From Candidatus Aphodovivens avistercoris (GTDB taxonomy: Bacteria; Actinomycetota; Coriobacteriia; Coriobacteriales; Eggerthellaceae): DNA of 64,000 nt. Made by a program: the position numbers and the translations under genes. Shown here one piece after another: positions 51,443-62,391 of the stretch; the stretch's first letter is position 1, and each line of letters starts with the position of its first letter. The stretch spans positions 40,152 through 104,151 of the forward strand of contig DVIW01000012.1 of assembly GCA_018710945.1 (NCBI GenBank). The letters run 5' to 3'. Under the pieces are notes generated by a model that saw only the letters and a list, made by a program, of their open reading frames with translations, did not search any database and was not told where the DNA came from.

Positions 51443-52795
51443 CTAGTCGAACAGCTTGCCCGTCGCGCCCGCATCGGAGGACGCGCCCAAGAACCGCTCC
51501 ATCAGCGAGCGCAGCGCCTTGAGCTCGACCGTGCGCTCGTGATGCGTCTGCATGTTGCGCACCGTCACCACGCCCGCCTCCAGCTCATCGGGGCCCAGCA
51601 CCAAAACCAGAACCGCGTTCAGCTTATCGGCAAGCTTGAACTGGCTTTTGAGGCTGCGATGCTGGTGGTCCAGCTCGGCCGTCAACCCCACGTCGCGCGC
51701 CGCCTGCACGATGCGGAAGCCCGTCTCGCGCACCGCGTCGTCCACGCACGCCACGAACACGTCGCACGGCGGGCGCCCGGGAAACTCCATGCCCGCCGCC
51801 TGCAGCGCCAGAAGGCAGCGCTCGTAGCCCAGCGCGAACCCGAACCCGGGCGTGGGGCGGCCGCCCACCTCTTCGGCCAGCTTGTCGTAGCGCCCGCCGC
51901 CGCCGATGGCGTTCTGGCTGCCCATGCCCTCGACCACCTGCACCTCGAACACGGTGCGGGTGTAGTAGTCCAGCCCGCGCACCAGGCGCGGATCCTCTTC
52001 GAAGGAAAGCCCCGCCAGCTCAACGTAGCGCTTCACGGCGTCGTAGTGGGAGCGGCAGTCGTCGCACAGGTAGTCGGCGATCTTCGGCGCGCCGTCCATG
52101 ACCGCCGCGCAGTCGGGGTTCTTGCAGTCGAAGGCGCGCAGCGGGTTGGTCTCGGAGCGGCGGCGGCACTCGTCGCACAGGCCGTCGGCGTGCTCGTCCA
52201 TGTAGGCTTTCACGCCGTCGCGGTAGGCGGGACGGCATTGCGCGCAGCCCATGGAGTTCAGCAGAAGGCGCATGTTGGCGCGCGGGATGCCGATGGCCTC
52301 GTAAAAGCGCATGAGCATGATGATGCCCTCGGCGTCCACCGTGGGCTCCTCCGCCCCCAGACACTCGATGCCCACCTGGTTGAACTGGCGCTGGCGGCCC
52401 TTCTGCGGGCGCTCGGCGCGGAACATCGGGCCGGCGTACATCAGCTTCGCCGGAGCCGCGCCCTGCGGCACCAAATCGTGCTGCACCACCGCGCGCACGA
52501 CGCCGGCCGTGCCCTCCGGACGCAGCGACAGGCGGCTCTTCGCCTTGATGGAGCCACCGTCGAGCAGGGTCTTCAGGTTCTCGCCCGAGATGGCGGTGAA
52601 CATCTCCTTCGACACCACGTCGGTGGCCTCGCCGATGCCGCGCACGAACAGGTCGGTCTGCTCGAACAGGGGCGTCTCGATGGGTTGGTAGCCGTAGCGG
52701 CCGAAGATCGACGCCGCCGTGCGCTTGAAGTGCGTCCAGAAACGCTGCTCGTCGGGCAGAAAGTCCCTCGTGCCCTCGGGTGCTCGCAATGCCAT
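51443..52795 (-). CDS. hisS: Histidyl-tRNA synthetase
   Basis: The start 52795 (450 residues, MALRAPEGTRDFLPDE) has AAAGGAC upstream; the longer frame lacks a site. Class II motifs are EGTRDFLP, LRPEGTAGVVRAVVQH (motif 2), RQRQFNQVGIECLG, and the histidine-specific LVRGLDYYTRTVFE and GGGGRYDKL. The HisRS insertion with Cys pairs (CAQC, CDEC, CKNPDC, CDDC) is present. The C-terminal anticodon-binding domain begins about residue 345. A possible -10 TACAAT lies at 52866-52871 on the minus strand. Confidence 0.97.
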   Translation of the reverse strand: MALRAPEGTRDFLPDEQRFWTHFKRTAASIFGRYGYQPIETPLFEQTDLFVRGIGEATDVVSKEMFTAISGENLKTLLDGGSIKAKSRLSLRPEGTAGVVRAVVQHDLVPQGAAPAKLMYAGPMFRAERPQKGRQRQFNQVGIECLGAEEPTVDAEGIIMLMRFYEAIGIPRANMRLLLNSMGCAQCRPAYRDGVKAYMDEHADGLCDECRRRSETNPLRAFDCKNPDCAAVMDGAPKIADYLCDDCRSHYDAVKRYVELAGLSFEEDPRLVRGLDYYTRTVFEVQVVEGMGSQNAIGGGGRYDKLAEEVGGRPTPGFGFALGYERCLLALQAAGMEFPGRPPCDVFVACVDDAVRETGFRIVQAARDVGLTAELDHQHRSLKSQFKLADKLNAVLVLVLGPDELEAGVVTVRNMQTHHERTVELKALRSLMERFLGASSDAGATGKLFD

Positions 52796-53030
52796 TGCCT
52801 GTCCTTTCAAATGACGGGCGGCCACGCTTCGGAAGGCGGCCGCGCCGTGTGCGTTCAACCTTTTTATTGTAGCGCAGCTTTGCGGCGCAAGGAACGCGCA
52901 ACAGAGCCCATCGCAAGCGCAGGACGCCCGACGGCGGGCGCGGGCGGATGCCGAAGCGGCGGGAAGCCGGCCCCAGCCCGAGCCGCCGGCCGCGCCGGAC
53001 GGCGGCGGGCGCCCGCGCGGCGGCGGGGCC

Positions 53031-56000
53031 TCACGCCCGCAGGTCGGCGAGCGAGCGCAGCACGCCCATCAGCACGTCGTCGGAGCGGTGCTGCTGGTAG
53101 GCGGAAAGCAGCGAGCGCGCCACGGGGAACGCGCCGGCCTCTGTGGCCGCCGCGGCCGCCGGCAGAAGCGCGTCCAGAAACGCCGGGTCGGGAGCGTCGG
53201 GCACGCCGGCGCGCCGCAGCTCCGCCTTCACCTCCGCCGCGTTCAGCAGCGCCGGATGCTCCTGCTCGACCAGCTGGCGCAGCTCGGAGACCGCCTGGAC
53301 GGCCATCGCGGGCGAGGTGCCGATGGAGCGCAGGTAGCAGGCGGCGCCCGCGCGCGCGTCCCCCGCCTTCCACAGCACGTAGGCCAGCTGGTAGTACGCC
53401 ACGGCTATGTCGTCGGGCCGCACCGCCAGCGCAAGGCCCTGCTTCAGCAGCCGCTCGGCGCTGGTCATGTCGCCCAACAGCATGTACACGCGCGCCAGCA
53501 GGCAGCGCGGCGGCGCGAGGGACGGCGCCAGCGCCACGGCGCGGCGCGCATGGGCCAGCGCGTCGTCCATGCCCGAAAACGAGTGCTCCAAAAGCCGCGC
53601 CGCCTCCAGATGGCAGCGCATGAGGGAGTCGGGCACCAGCTCGACGCGCCGGCCACGGTCGGCCTCGCCGAAGCCCGCCGCCTCGGGCGCGGCGGAACCG
53701 GCGGACGGCAATGCGCCTGAGGCCTTCCCACCTGCGGCGTCGGACGCGGCGGGCCCCGGCGTCGACAGGGCGCCCGAGCGCGCCAGGTTGTAGCGCAGGC
53801 GCGCGGGATAGGCGTCGAAGAAGCGGTGCACCACCTCCGCGTCGTCGGCGAAGCGCCCGCCTTTCTCCGCCTTGCGCGCCGCATCGGACAAAAGCCGCGC
53901 CGCCGGAAGCGGCTGGCCCTGCGCCGCCAGCTCCTGGGCGCGGCGCAGGGCGTCGCGGCACGGGTCCTCCCCCAAGTAGCTGCGCACCACGGTGTTCTGG
54001 TCCTGCGGGTCGGCGGTGCCCTCCGCCAGCGCCGTCATCAGGCGCGTGCACGCCTGGGCGGTGAAGGGGTTGTCCGTGCGGCGCTGCAGCCGGCGCACCA
54101 CGTCCATGGCGGCCGAGATGCTCGCCGTCGGCGCCAGGCGGTTGGCCAGGCGCTCGGCCTCGCGCTGGTTGAAGGCGGTCGCGTCGATGCGCAGGTCGCG
54201 CAGGTCATCGGCCCCCAGCGCCGGGCGCAGCGGCTCGGGGATGGGGCCGCCCGCGAACTCGGGCGCGTCGCGGCGGCGGCGCGCCGAAGGCAGCGAGGCC
54301 AGGCCGCGGTAGGAGTCCGCATCGACGCCGCGCTCCTCGGCAAGAGCCGCGGCGAAGGGACCGGCCTCGACTTCCTCCAGCGCCCCCGGCGCCACCTGGG
54401 CGCCCATCGCTTCAAAAAACGGGCGCGGATCGTCGTCCAGTGCGGCGGCGAACCCTTCCAGGAACCGCCCGCGCGCGAACGCGACGAACAGATGCGGTTT
54501 CGGCAGCAGCTCCGACAGGTCCGCAGCCGCCCCCTTCGCCCCTTGCTCGCCCTCGGCTGCCAGCACGTCGCCCAAGGTGATGGCGCGCTCCTCGGCCGGC
54601 GGGTAGGCGGCGAACTCCACGCGCTGGATGCGCGGGCAGCGCAGAAACGCCTCAGCGGCGAACAGGAGCCCCAGATGCTCGGCGTAGCGGACGGCCTGGG
54701 CCGCACGCTCGGCCGCCGTCGTCTCCGCCGGCGCGGCGGCCTCATCGTCCCAGCGCTGGCGCGGCATCAGCGCGGCATCGGGCACCATGGCCTTGAACGC
54801 CACGATGCCCGCTTCCACGTCAACGCGGAAATCCAGCTCGAACCGCAACGGGGCGCGCAGCAGCTCCGCCGCCAGCGACAGCGCCCGACGCAGCCCCCAT
54901 TCCCCCTGCGCCTCGTTCTCGGACGAAGCGGGCGGGGCGGAAAGCGCGCCTGCGGCCACGCCCTCCACCAGGCGGGCGTCCTCTTGCAGCACGTCGGCGG
55001 CGGAGGCCGTCGAAGCCCCCTCGCCCAAGGACTCCTTCGCCAGCAGGTAGCGGTTCAGGGCGTTCTGCAGCGCCCAGACCTGGCGCAGCGGCAGGTCGTC
55101 GCCCGATTCCCCCACGCCCACGTAGAAGATGTCGGCGTAGCGGGCGGTGCGCACCAGGCGCAGCGCGTCGTCGGGCACCGCAAGCAAGCCGTCGACGCCC
55201 GCCTCGGCAAGCCAGCGCTCCAGGCAGCGCGCCAGCGCCGGAACGTGCAGCGCGGGATCGTGCTGGGCGGAGGCGATGGCGTAGGACGTGCGCCGCAGCG
55301 CCTTCGCCGCAGGAAGGCTGCTCAGCGCCGACTCCATCCCGTCGAAGCCGCGCGGCGGCACGGCGGGGGCGCCCAGCGACGGACGGTGGACGAACGCCAG
55401 GTAGCAGCGCGCCATGAAATCGCGGTAGGACAGGCCGTTGCCGTTGCTGCCGAAATCGAACCACGAGTCTGACAGCGTGTAGAGGCCGCCCGAGCTGCGA
55501 AAGCGCGCCGTCTCGCGCCACGACCCGTCGTCGTCACGCACCTCAACGCTGCCGCGGACGGCCTGCGAATCGGGCTGGTCGGCGTCGCGGGAAGCGCAAA
55601 GGTCGGGCTCGCGGGCAGGCGGGATGTCCAGCGGCTCGTCGGTGGAAAACGCCCGACCGTAGCGATCGACGTAGGCCAGCGGCTTGGCCGCGCGCTTGCC
55701 GACGAACTCCACGACGTAGCATCCGCCCGGCTCGGGGGCGGGGAACCAGCCGCGCACCCAGCCGTAGCGCTTTTCCGCCGCGTCAGACGGCCCGCCATCC
55801 GGCTCGGCGGCCGGCGGCGCGTCCTCCGCGGAAGCGGCTATGCCCCACGACGCGAGAACCGACATGATGTCGGACGGACCCAGCAGGCCCTCTTGCAGGC
55901 CGAAGGGCGCCCCTTCCGCCGAGCCGGAAAGCCACGGCAGCACCGGGGCGTCTGACGGCAGGGGCGGCACGGCGTTGGGAAGCTCGCGGCGGATGCCCAG

Positions 56001-56075
56001 CAGGCCGTCCAGCGCCGAGACGCGGTAGACGCCCTCGTCGGCTCCTGCGCGTTCCGTTTCTGCGTCGCGCGCCAT
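53031..56075 (-). CDS. Large TPR-containing protein of unknown function
   Basis: The 1014-residue protein has an N-terminal WG.. repeat-like region (about 95-200, including YGWVRGWFPAPEPGG) and a long Ala/Leu-rich middle. A C-terminal TPR-like array (about 790-935) reads LARVYMLLGDMTSAERLLKQGLALA and DDIAVAYYQLAYVLWKAGDARAGAACYLRSI. No signal peptide or membrane helix is evident. It follows a PadR gene by 36 bp on the same strand, so the PadR protein may control it. I do not recognise the family. Confidence 0.8.
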   Translation of the reverse strand: MARDAETERAGADEGVYRVSALDGLLGIRRELPNAVPPLPSDAPVLPWLSGSAEGAPFGLQEGLLGPSDIMSVLASWGIAASAEDAPPAAEPDGGPSDAAEKRYGWVRGWFPAPEPGGCYVVEFVGKRAAKPLAYVDRYGRAFSTDEPLDIPPAREPDLCASRDADQPDSQAVRGSVEVRDDDGSWRETARFRSSGGLYTLSDSWFDFGSNGNGLSYRDFMARCYLAFVHRPSLGAPAVPPRGFDGMESALSSLPAAKALRRTSYAIASAQHDPALHVPALARCLERWLAEAGVDGLLAVPDDALRLVRTARYADIFYVGVGESGDDLPLRQVWALQNALNRYLLAKESLGEGASTASAADVLQEDARLVEGVAAGALSAPPASSENEAQGEWGLRRALSLAAELLRAPLRFELDFRVDVEAGIVAFKAMVPDAALMPRQRWDDEAAAPAETTAAERAAQAVRYAEHLGLLFAAEAFLRCPRIQRVEFAAYPPAEERAITLGDVLAAEGEQGAKGAAADLSELLPKPHLFVAFARGRFLEGFAAALDDDPRPFFEAMGAQVAPGALEEVEAGPFAAALAEERGVDADSYRGLASLPSARRRRDAPEFAGGPIPEPLRPALGADDLRDLRIDATAFNQREAERLANRLAPTASISAAMDVVRRLQRRTDNPFTAQACTRLMTALAEGTADPQDQNTVVRSYLGEDPCRDALRRAQELAAQGQPLPAARLLSDAARKAEKGGRFADDAEVVHRFFDAYPARLRYNLARSGALSTPGPAASDAAGGKASGALPSAGSAAPEAAGFGEADRGRRVELVPDSLMRCHLEAARLLEHSFSGMDDALAHARRAVALAPSLAPPRCLLARVYMLLGDMTSAERLLKQGLALAVRPDDIAVAYYQLAYVLWKAGDARAGAACYLRSIGTSPAMAVQAVSELRQLVEQEHPALLNAAEVKAELRRAGVPDAPDPAFLDALLPAAAAATEAGAFPVARSLLSAYQQHRSDDVLMGVLRSLADLRA

Positions 56076-56111
56076 CCCGCACCCCTCGCTTCCCGGCCCG
56101 CCGCGCGGGCC

Positions 56112-56597
56112 CTAGTCCGAATCTTTCCCGCCGCTGCCGCACGCGCCTTCGTCCGCGGCGGACAGCCCCGTTTCCAAAAGCCCCACCAGCAGCTCGTCCA
56201 GCCGCTTGCGGTTCTGCAGCGCCTCGAGCCACTGCCGCGCCAGGCGCACGCCGTCCTCGGTGATCTCGTACTCGCGCCGGCGCGGGCCCGCGCCGTCCTC
56301 GACCCACCGCGACGCCACGGCGCCTTCGTCCTCAAGCCGGCGCAGGCTGCGGTACAGGCCGCCTGTGTCCACGTCCACCGCGCCGTCGGACATCTCCAGG
56401 ATGGTGCGCCGCATGTCGTAGCCGTAGCCCCCGGCGGAAAGCAGCGCCGCCAGGGCGGCCGGCTCCACAAGCGCCCCGCCCCCGCCGCCGCGCCGACGGC
56501 AGCACGGACGCCGCGCCGGACGGCCCGGGCATGCGCCCGGCGGGCCCGCCGCCGCAGCCGCAGCCGCGTCCGCGCCCGGCCTCTCGTCCCCGCCCAT
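56112..56597 (-). CDS. PadR-family transcriptional regulator
   Basis: The start 56597 (161 residues) has AAGGAGGG upstream; the much longer frame is Arg/Ala shadow. The first 45 residues are Ala/Gly/Cys/Arg-rich. The winged helix follows with AALLSAGGYGYDMRRTILEMSDGAVDVDTGGLYRSLRRLEDEGAVASRW, DGAGPRRREYEITEDGVRLARQW and a C-terminal dimerisation helix, as in PadR. It probably represses its own operon with the TPR gene, and a TATAAT at 56682-56687 (minus strand) is the likely -10. Confidence 0.85.
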   Translation of the reverse strand: MGGDERPGADAAAAAAAGPPGACPGRPARRPCCRRRGGGGGALVEPAALAALLSAGGYGYDMRRTILEMSDGAVDVDTGGLYRSLRRLEDEGAVASRWVEDGAGPRRREYEITEDGVRLARQWLEALQNRKRLDELLVGLLETGLSAADEGACGSGGKDSD

Positions 56598-57006
56598 CGC
56601 ACGCCCTCCTTTCCCGCGCCGCTTTGCCGCAGGCACCGGCACCCCGGCGCACCCGGCGCTTCGCCCCTTGGCATCCCGTCCATTATAGAGCGTTCTCGCG
56701 CCCTCGCCGCCAGGCGCTGGCGGAGCGGTTGCGCACTGCGCGTCCACGCGGCCGGCGGCGCGGCTGGACTCGAACGCCAAGGCGCAGCCGGTCCCGAACG
56801 GCGCAACGCGCCCCGCAGCCGCGCACCACCCGCAAAGGGCAACGGAGCAGCAAACGATCGCCGCAGCGCGAAAGCGCCCATGCGCCGCGAACCGCCTTCC
56901 CCGCCCCAACCGGTCCGCAAGGCCACAAGACAGGCGGGATGCCCTATACTGAAAAGGTTCGGGCCCTTCGCCCGCCGCAGCAACCCGCCATCGTCTTGGG
57001 AGCATC
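56598..57006. other. Divergent intergenic region between padR and the 57007 gene
   Basis: About 400 bp. It holds TATAAT on the minus strand (56682-56687) for the padR operon and TATACT on the plus strand (56945-56950) for the membrane protein gene. The open frames here are shadow sequence. No clear -35 or operator palindrome is seen. Confidence 0.5.
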
Positions 57007-59058
57007 ATGTTCGATTTCGCCCTCGCCCTCATCGTCGTGCTGGTCGCGCTTTACGCGCCCGGCTACCTCATCGGACGCGCCTTCCCGTTGCAACGCCCCG
57101 CCGCGCTGGCGCTGGCGCCCGCCTTCGGTTTGCCGGTGCTGGTGGCGCTGGGCGTCGTTCTAAGCGAAGCCTCCCTCTCCTGCCCCGCGCCCGTGCTGCT
57201 GGTGCTGGCGCTGGCCGTCGCGCTTGCCGTGTTCGCCGCCGCCTCCGGCATCCGCCGGCAGCGCGGGCGCGCAACCGGCGCGGCGATCGCTCCCGAGCCC
57301 TTCCCGCGCCAAGTCCCTTCCCGCTTCCTGATCGGCGCGTTCGCGCTGTACGTGGCGGTGGCGCTCGTCGTGTGCGCCGGCATGTTCCTCTCCGCCATCG
57401 ACGGGCTCGATTCCTTCGCGCGCAAAGACGACACCACCGTGCACCTGTCCATCATCCGCGCCTTCCTCGACACGGGCACCTACTCGACCCTCCACAGCAA
57501 CGCGTTCCTCGGCCAGGGAACGGAAGGGGCCTACTACCCCTCAGTCTGGCACATCGTCGCCGCCATCGCCGCTTCGTTCATCGGCGACGGGGTGGCGCCG
57601 GCCAACAACGCCGTCACCCTGGCGTTCATCGCCGTGGTGCTGCCCCTGGGCGTCTGCCTGCTGCTGGCCAGCGTGTTTCCCGAAAAGCGCACCGTCGTCC
57701 TGGCCGGTTCGCTGTTCGCCACCACGTTCGCCATCATGCCCTGGGGCTTCCTCACCAAGGGCCAGCTTCTGCCCAACCTGGCATCCTACGCGCTCATCCC
57801 CGGCGCGCTGGCGCTGTTCATCGCAGCCGTCGAGGCGCAGCAGGGCAAACATCGCGCAGCCCTGGGCATCGGCGCGGCATGGGCCCTTGCCGCCATCGCG
57901 CTGTGCCAGCCCAACGGCGCGTTCACCTGCGTCATTGGAATGGCCGCCTACGCCCTCTGCCGCATCTTCCGCGCACCGGACGACAAGAAGGCTTCTTTCA
58001 CCCCCCGGCGCATCGGCGCGGCCGTCGTGTTTGTCGCGGCGCTCTGCGCGCTGTGGGTCGCGCTGTTCTTCGCCCCGCCGCTGCGCAGCGTGGTCACCTA
58101 CGGGCAATGGGACACGCTGTTGTCGCTTCCCGAGGCCGTGCTGTCAGGGCTGTCGTTCATGTACGTGGAATGGGGAGGTCTCCAGCCGTTCCTCTCCGTC
58201 GTCGTGCTGTTCGGCGCCATCGCCGTCTTCCGCGACCGCCGCTACCTGTGGCTGGTGGTGGCCTACCTTGTCACGCTGATCATCTACCTGGGGAACATGG
58301 CGACCGACGGCTTCGCGCGCCAGCTTCTGGCCGGCTTCTGGTACGCTGACTACTACCGCACCGGCGCCATGAACGCCCTGTTCGCCATTCCTCTGGCGGC
58401 GTTCGGCTTCGCTTGGCTCGTGAAGCTGCTTTCCGGCCTTCTGGGGCGCATCCCAGCGCTGAAGCCGCGAGAGGCAGCCTGCACCGTGCTTGCGGCCGTC
58501 GTGCTGACGGCCGCGTTCGCCGCCTGCCAGACCGTCAGCTACTCGTTCAAGATAGGTGAACGCACAGTGGCAGCCGGCCTCCCCTACCAGCGCCAGCAAA
58601 TCGCCAACCTCTACACCTGGGAGACCACCTACACCGCCGAGGAGCGCGCGTTCGTGCAGCAAGCCGCCGCGCTCGTCGGCGACGGGCTGGTCGTGAACGT
58701 GCCCAACGACGGCACGGCCTGGTGCTACGGCACCGACGGGCTGGACGTGCTGTTCCGCCGCACGGGCGACAACGGCGGCAACTCCTTCCCCAAAGAAACC
58801 AACGCGCTCATCCGCACCGGACTGGCCGATGTCGCTTCCAACCCGGAGGTGCAGCAGGCGCTGCGCCAGGTGGACGCGCGCTACGTCATCCTGTTGGACG
58901 ACCCTTCGGGCAGCGACCCGACGATGGATTCCTCGCGCTACGAGGCGGAGAAATGGGCGGGCATCGAGTCCATCACGCCCGACACGCCCGGGTTCACGCT
59001 GCTGCTCAGCGAGGGCGACATGCGCCTTTACGAGATCGAGGCAGTCGCAGCCGAATAG
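57007..59058 (+). CDS. Large integral membrane protein, glycosyltransferase-like (DUF6541-like)
   Basis: The 683-residue protein has about thirteen hydrophobic segments in residues 1-520. It ends in an outside domain of about 160 residues (GLVVNVPNDGTAWCYGTDGLDVLFRRTGDNGGN). The pattern of many helices with a long loop carrying SAIDGLDSFARKDDTTVHLSIIRAFLDTGTYSTLHSNAFLGQGTEGAYYPSVWH fits DUF6541-type proteins of Actinobacteria and Coriobacteria, thought to resemble lipid-linked sugar transferases. No sugar-synthesis genes are adjacent. The family call is tentative. Confidence 0.75.
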   Translation: MFDFALALIVVLVALYAPGYLIGRAFPLQRPAALALAPAFGLPVLVALGVVLSEASLSCPAPVLLVLALAVALAVFAAASGIRRQRGRATGAAIAPEPFPRQVPSRFLIGAFALYVAVALVVCAGMFLSAIDGLDSFARKDDTTVHLSIIRAFLDTGTYSTLHSNAFLGQGTEGAYYPSVWHIVAAIAASFIGDGVAPANNAVTLAFIAVVLPLGVCLLLASVFPEKRTVVLAGSLFATTFAIMPWGFLTKGQLLPNLASYALIPGALALFIAAVEAQQGKHRAALGIGAAWALAAIALCQPNGAFTCVIGMAAYALCRIFRAPDDKKASFTPRRIGAAVVFVAALCALWVALFFAPPLRSVVTYGQWDTLLSLPEAVLSGLSFMYVEWGGLQPFLSVVVLFGAIAVFRDRRYLWLVVAYLVTLIIYLGNMATDGFARQLLAGFWYADYYRTGAMNALFAIPLAAFGFAWLVKLLSGLLGRIPALKPREAACTVLAAVVLTAAFAACQTVSYSFKIGERTVAAGLPYQRQQIANLYTWETTYTAEERAFVQQAAALVGDGLVVNVPNDGTAWCYGTDGLDVLFRRTGDNGGNSFPKETNALIRTGLADVASNPEVQQALRQVDARYVILLDDPSGSDPTMDSSRYEAEKWAGIESITPDTPGFTLLLSEGDMRLYEIEAVAAE

Positions 59059-59132
59059 CGGCGGCGAACGAGAAGGCGCGGGCGCGCCATCGCGGCAAAC
59101 GCCCGCGCCTGCAGCAATGCGCCCCCGGCAGA

Positions 59133-59184
59133 AGCGAAAACGGGGAGGGGCTGCCTGCTGGGGCGGCCCCTCCCCGTTTTCGCT
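59133..59184. terminator. Bidirectional terminator between the membrane-protein gene and leuB
   Basis: A perfect 19-bp stem (59133-59151 with 59166-59184) with AAAA and TTTT embedded near the ends (GCGAAAACGGGG / CCCCGTTTTCGC). It lies 75 bp after the plus-strand gene and 17 bp beyond the leuB stop of the minus-strand gene, so it can serve both converging transcripts. Confidence 0.85.
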
Positions 59185-59200
59185 GCGATCCTGCAACCCC

Positions 59201-60307
59201 CTACAGGCGCTCCACCACCAAGTCGCCCATCTTCGCGGTGCCCACCACGTGGTCGGCGGGGGTGTCGGCGTCTTTGATGTCGCCGGTGCGCCAGCCCTCG
59301 TCGAGCACGGCGGTCACCGCGCGGCGGATGTCGTCGGCGGCGTCGCCCCTGTTGAAGCTGTATCGCAGCATCATCTCCACCGACAGGATCTGCGCCAGCG
59401 GGTTCGCGACGCCCCGCCCCGCGATATCGGGCGCGCTGCCGTGGCTCGGCTCGTACAGCGCCACCCCGTCGCCAAGGCTTGCGCTCGCCAGCATCCCGAG
59501 CGAGCCCGTGATCTGCGCGGCCTCGTCGGAGAGGATGTCGCCGAACATGTTCTCGGTCATCACCACGTCGAAGTCGGCGGGGCGGTTGATCAGCTGCATG
59601 GCGGCGTTGTCAACAAGCAGGTCCTCAAGCTCCGCCTCGGGGTACTCCTCGTCGTGGACGCGGTGCACGATCTCGCGCCACATGCGGCTCGTCTCGAGCA
59701 CGTTCGCCTTGTCGACGCTCGTCACCTTGTTGCGGCGCTTGCGCGCGGCCTCGAACGCCTGGCGCGCGATGCGCTCGATCTCGTACTCGCGGTACTCGAG
59801 CGTGTCGTAGGCGCGCTGACCCGCGGCACCGTTCGTACCGGCGCCCTCCTCGTTGTAGAAGCGCTCGCGCTTACCGAAGTACAGGCCGCCCGTCAGCTCG
59901 CGCACGATCATCATGTCAACGCCGTCCACGATCTCGGGTTTGAGCGTCGAGGCGTCGGCCAGCGCGCTGAAGATCTGCACGGGGCGCAGGTTCGTGTAGA
60001 GGCCGAGCGCCTTGCGGATGCCGAGCAGCCCCTGCTCGGGACGCGGCGCGTCGGGGTCGGTCGTGTCCCACTTCGGGCCGCCCACCGCGGCCAGCAGCAC
60101 CGCGTCGGACACGTTCGCCGCATCGAGCGTCTCCTGCGGAAGCGCCGTGCCGCACGCGTCGATCGCGCAGCCGCCGATGAGCGCCTCGGTGTACGCGAAC
60201 GTCATGCCGCGCTTCGCGCCCACCGCGTCGAGCACCTTGCAGCCCTCCGCGATGATCTCCGGCCCGATGCCGTCGCCCGGCAAAAGGCAGATCTTGCAGT
60301 TCGCCAT
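59201..60307 (-). CDS. leuB: 3-isopropylmalate dehydrogenase
   Basis: The 368-residue protein starts [18 protein letters not shown], with [15 protein letters not shown] and the metal/substrate block [28 protein letters not shown]...[25 protein letters not shown]. It oxidises and decarboxylates 3-isopropylmalate in leucine synthesis. It lies 2 bp after leuD in a leuC-leuD-leuB operon. Confidence 0.97.
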   Translation of the reverse strand: MANCKICLLPGDGIGPEIIAEGCKVLDAVGAKRGMTFAYTEALIGGCAIDACGTALPQETLDAANVSDAVLLAAVGGPKWDTTDPDAPRPEQGLLGIRKALGLYTNLRPVQIFSALADASTLKPEIVDGVDMMIVRELTGGLYFGKRERFYNEEGAGTNGAAGQRAYDTLEYREYEIERIARQAFEAARKRRNKVTSVDKANVLETSRMWREIVHRVHDEEYPEAELEDLLVDNAAMQLINRPADFDVVMTENMFGDILSDEAAQITGSLGMLASASLGDGVALYEPSHGSAPDIAGRGVANPLAQILSVEMMLRYSFNRGDAADDIRRAVTAVLDEGWRTGDIKDADTPADHVVGTAKMGDLVVERL

Positions 60308-60309
60308 CG

Positions 60310-60804
60310 CTACTCCCCCAGCTTCTTCTTCCAGCGGTTCACGAGGCCGCCTTCTTCGATGATCTCGCGGATGAACGGCGGGAAGGGCTCAGCCTGGAAG
60401 GTCTTGCCCGTCGTCTCGTCGGTGATGGCGCCCGCGTCGGCGTCGATGCTCACCACGTCACCCTGTTTGATGGCGTCCACAGCCTCGGGGCACTCGAGGA
60501 TCGCCAGGCCGATGTTGATCGCGTTGCGGTAGAAGATGCGCGCGAACGACTTCGCGACGACCGCATCCACGCCCGCCGCCTTGATGCAAAGCGGCGCGTG
60601 CTCGCGCGACGAGCCGCAGCCGAAATTCTCCTCGGCCACGATGATGTCGCCCGGCTGCACGCGCTCGACGAACTCAGCGTCGAGGTCCTCCAGGCAGTGC
60701 TTGGCGAGCTCCGCCGCGTCGGAGGTGTTGAGGTAGCGCGCCGGAATGATGACGTCGGTGTCGATGTCGCGCCCGTAGCGGTGCGCGGTTCCCTTGAACT
60801 TCAT
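60310..60804 (-). CDS. leuD: 3-isopropylmalate dehydratase, small subunit
   Basis: The 164-residue protein has the small-subunit swivel-domain marks [46 protein letters not shown] and [14 protein letters not shown]. Together with LeuC it isomerises 2- to 3-isopropylmalate. It is 12 bp after leuC. This short form (about 165 residues) is the type found with homoaconitase-like LeuC in many anaerobes. Confidence 0.96.
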   Translation of the reverse strand: MKFKGTAHRYGRDIDTDVIIPARYLNTSDAAELAKHCLEDLDAEFVERVQPGDIIVAEENFGCGSSREHAPLCIKAAGVDAVVAKSFARIFYRNAINIGLAILECPEAVDAIKQGDVVSIDADAGAITDETTGKTFQAEPFPPFIREIIEEGGLVNRWKKKLGE

Positions 60805-60816
60805 GATGCGCTCCTC

Positions 60817-62121
<1,305 letters not shown>

Positions 62122-62391
62122 GGCATCCTCCCCTCATCGTGGCCGGCGCCGGCGAAGCGAGGCGCCTCGCATGCGGCGCGGCGGTGGACCGCACTGCCGA
62201 TGCGCGCGGCCGCTGGGCCGCCCGCATCCCTGAAAAGCGCCGTTCATTCTAGCATCGGATTGTTTCGATTGGGAAACGCCGGGTTCAGGCCGCGCGCAAG
62301 GAGCGGACGCGCCGGAGCCGCCGCCGCGCCGCAGACGGAGGATGCCTCCGCATCGGCGCGCAGCAGCAGCGCGTCCGGCGCGTCCCAGCCG

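Noticed and set aside
62122..62245. Leucine attenuator or T-box before leuC
   Set aside because: The leader lacks a leucine-codon-rich frame and no T-box core (GGTGG preceding a terminator) was found.
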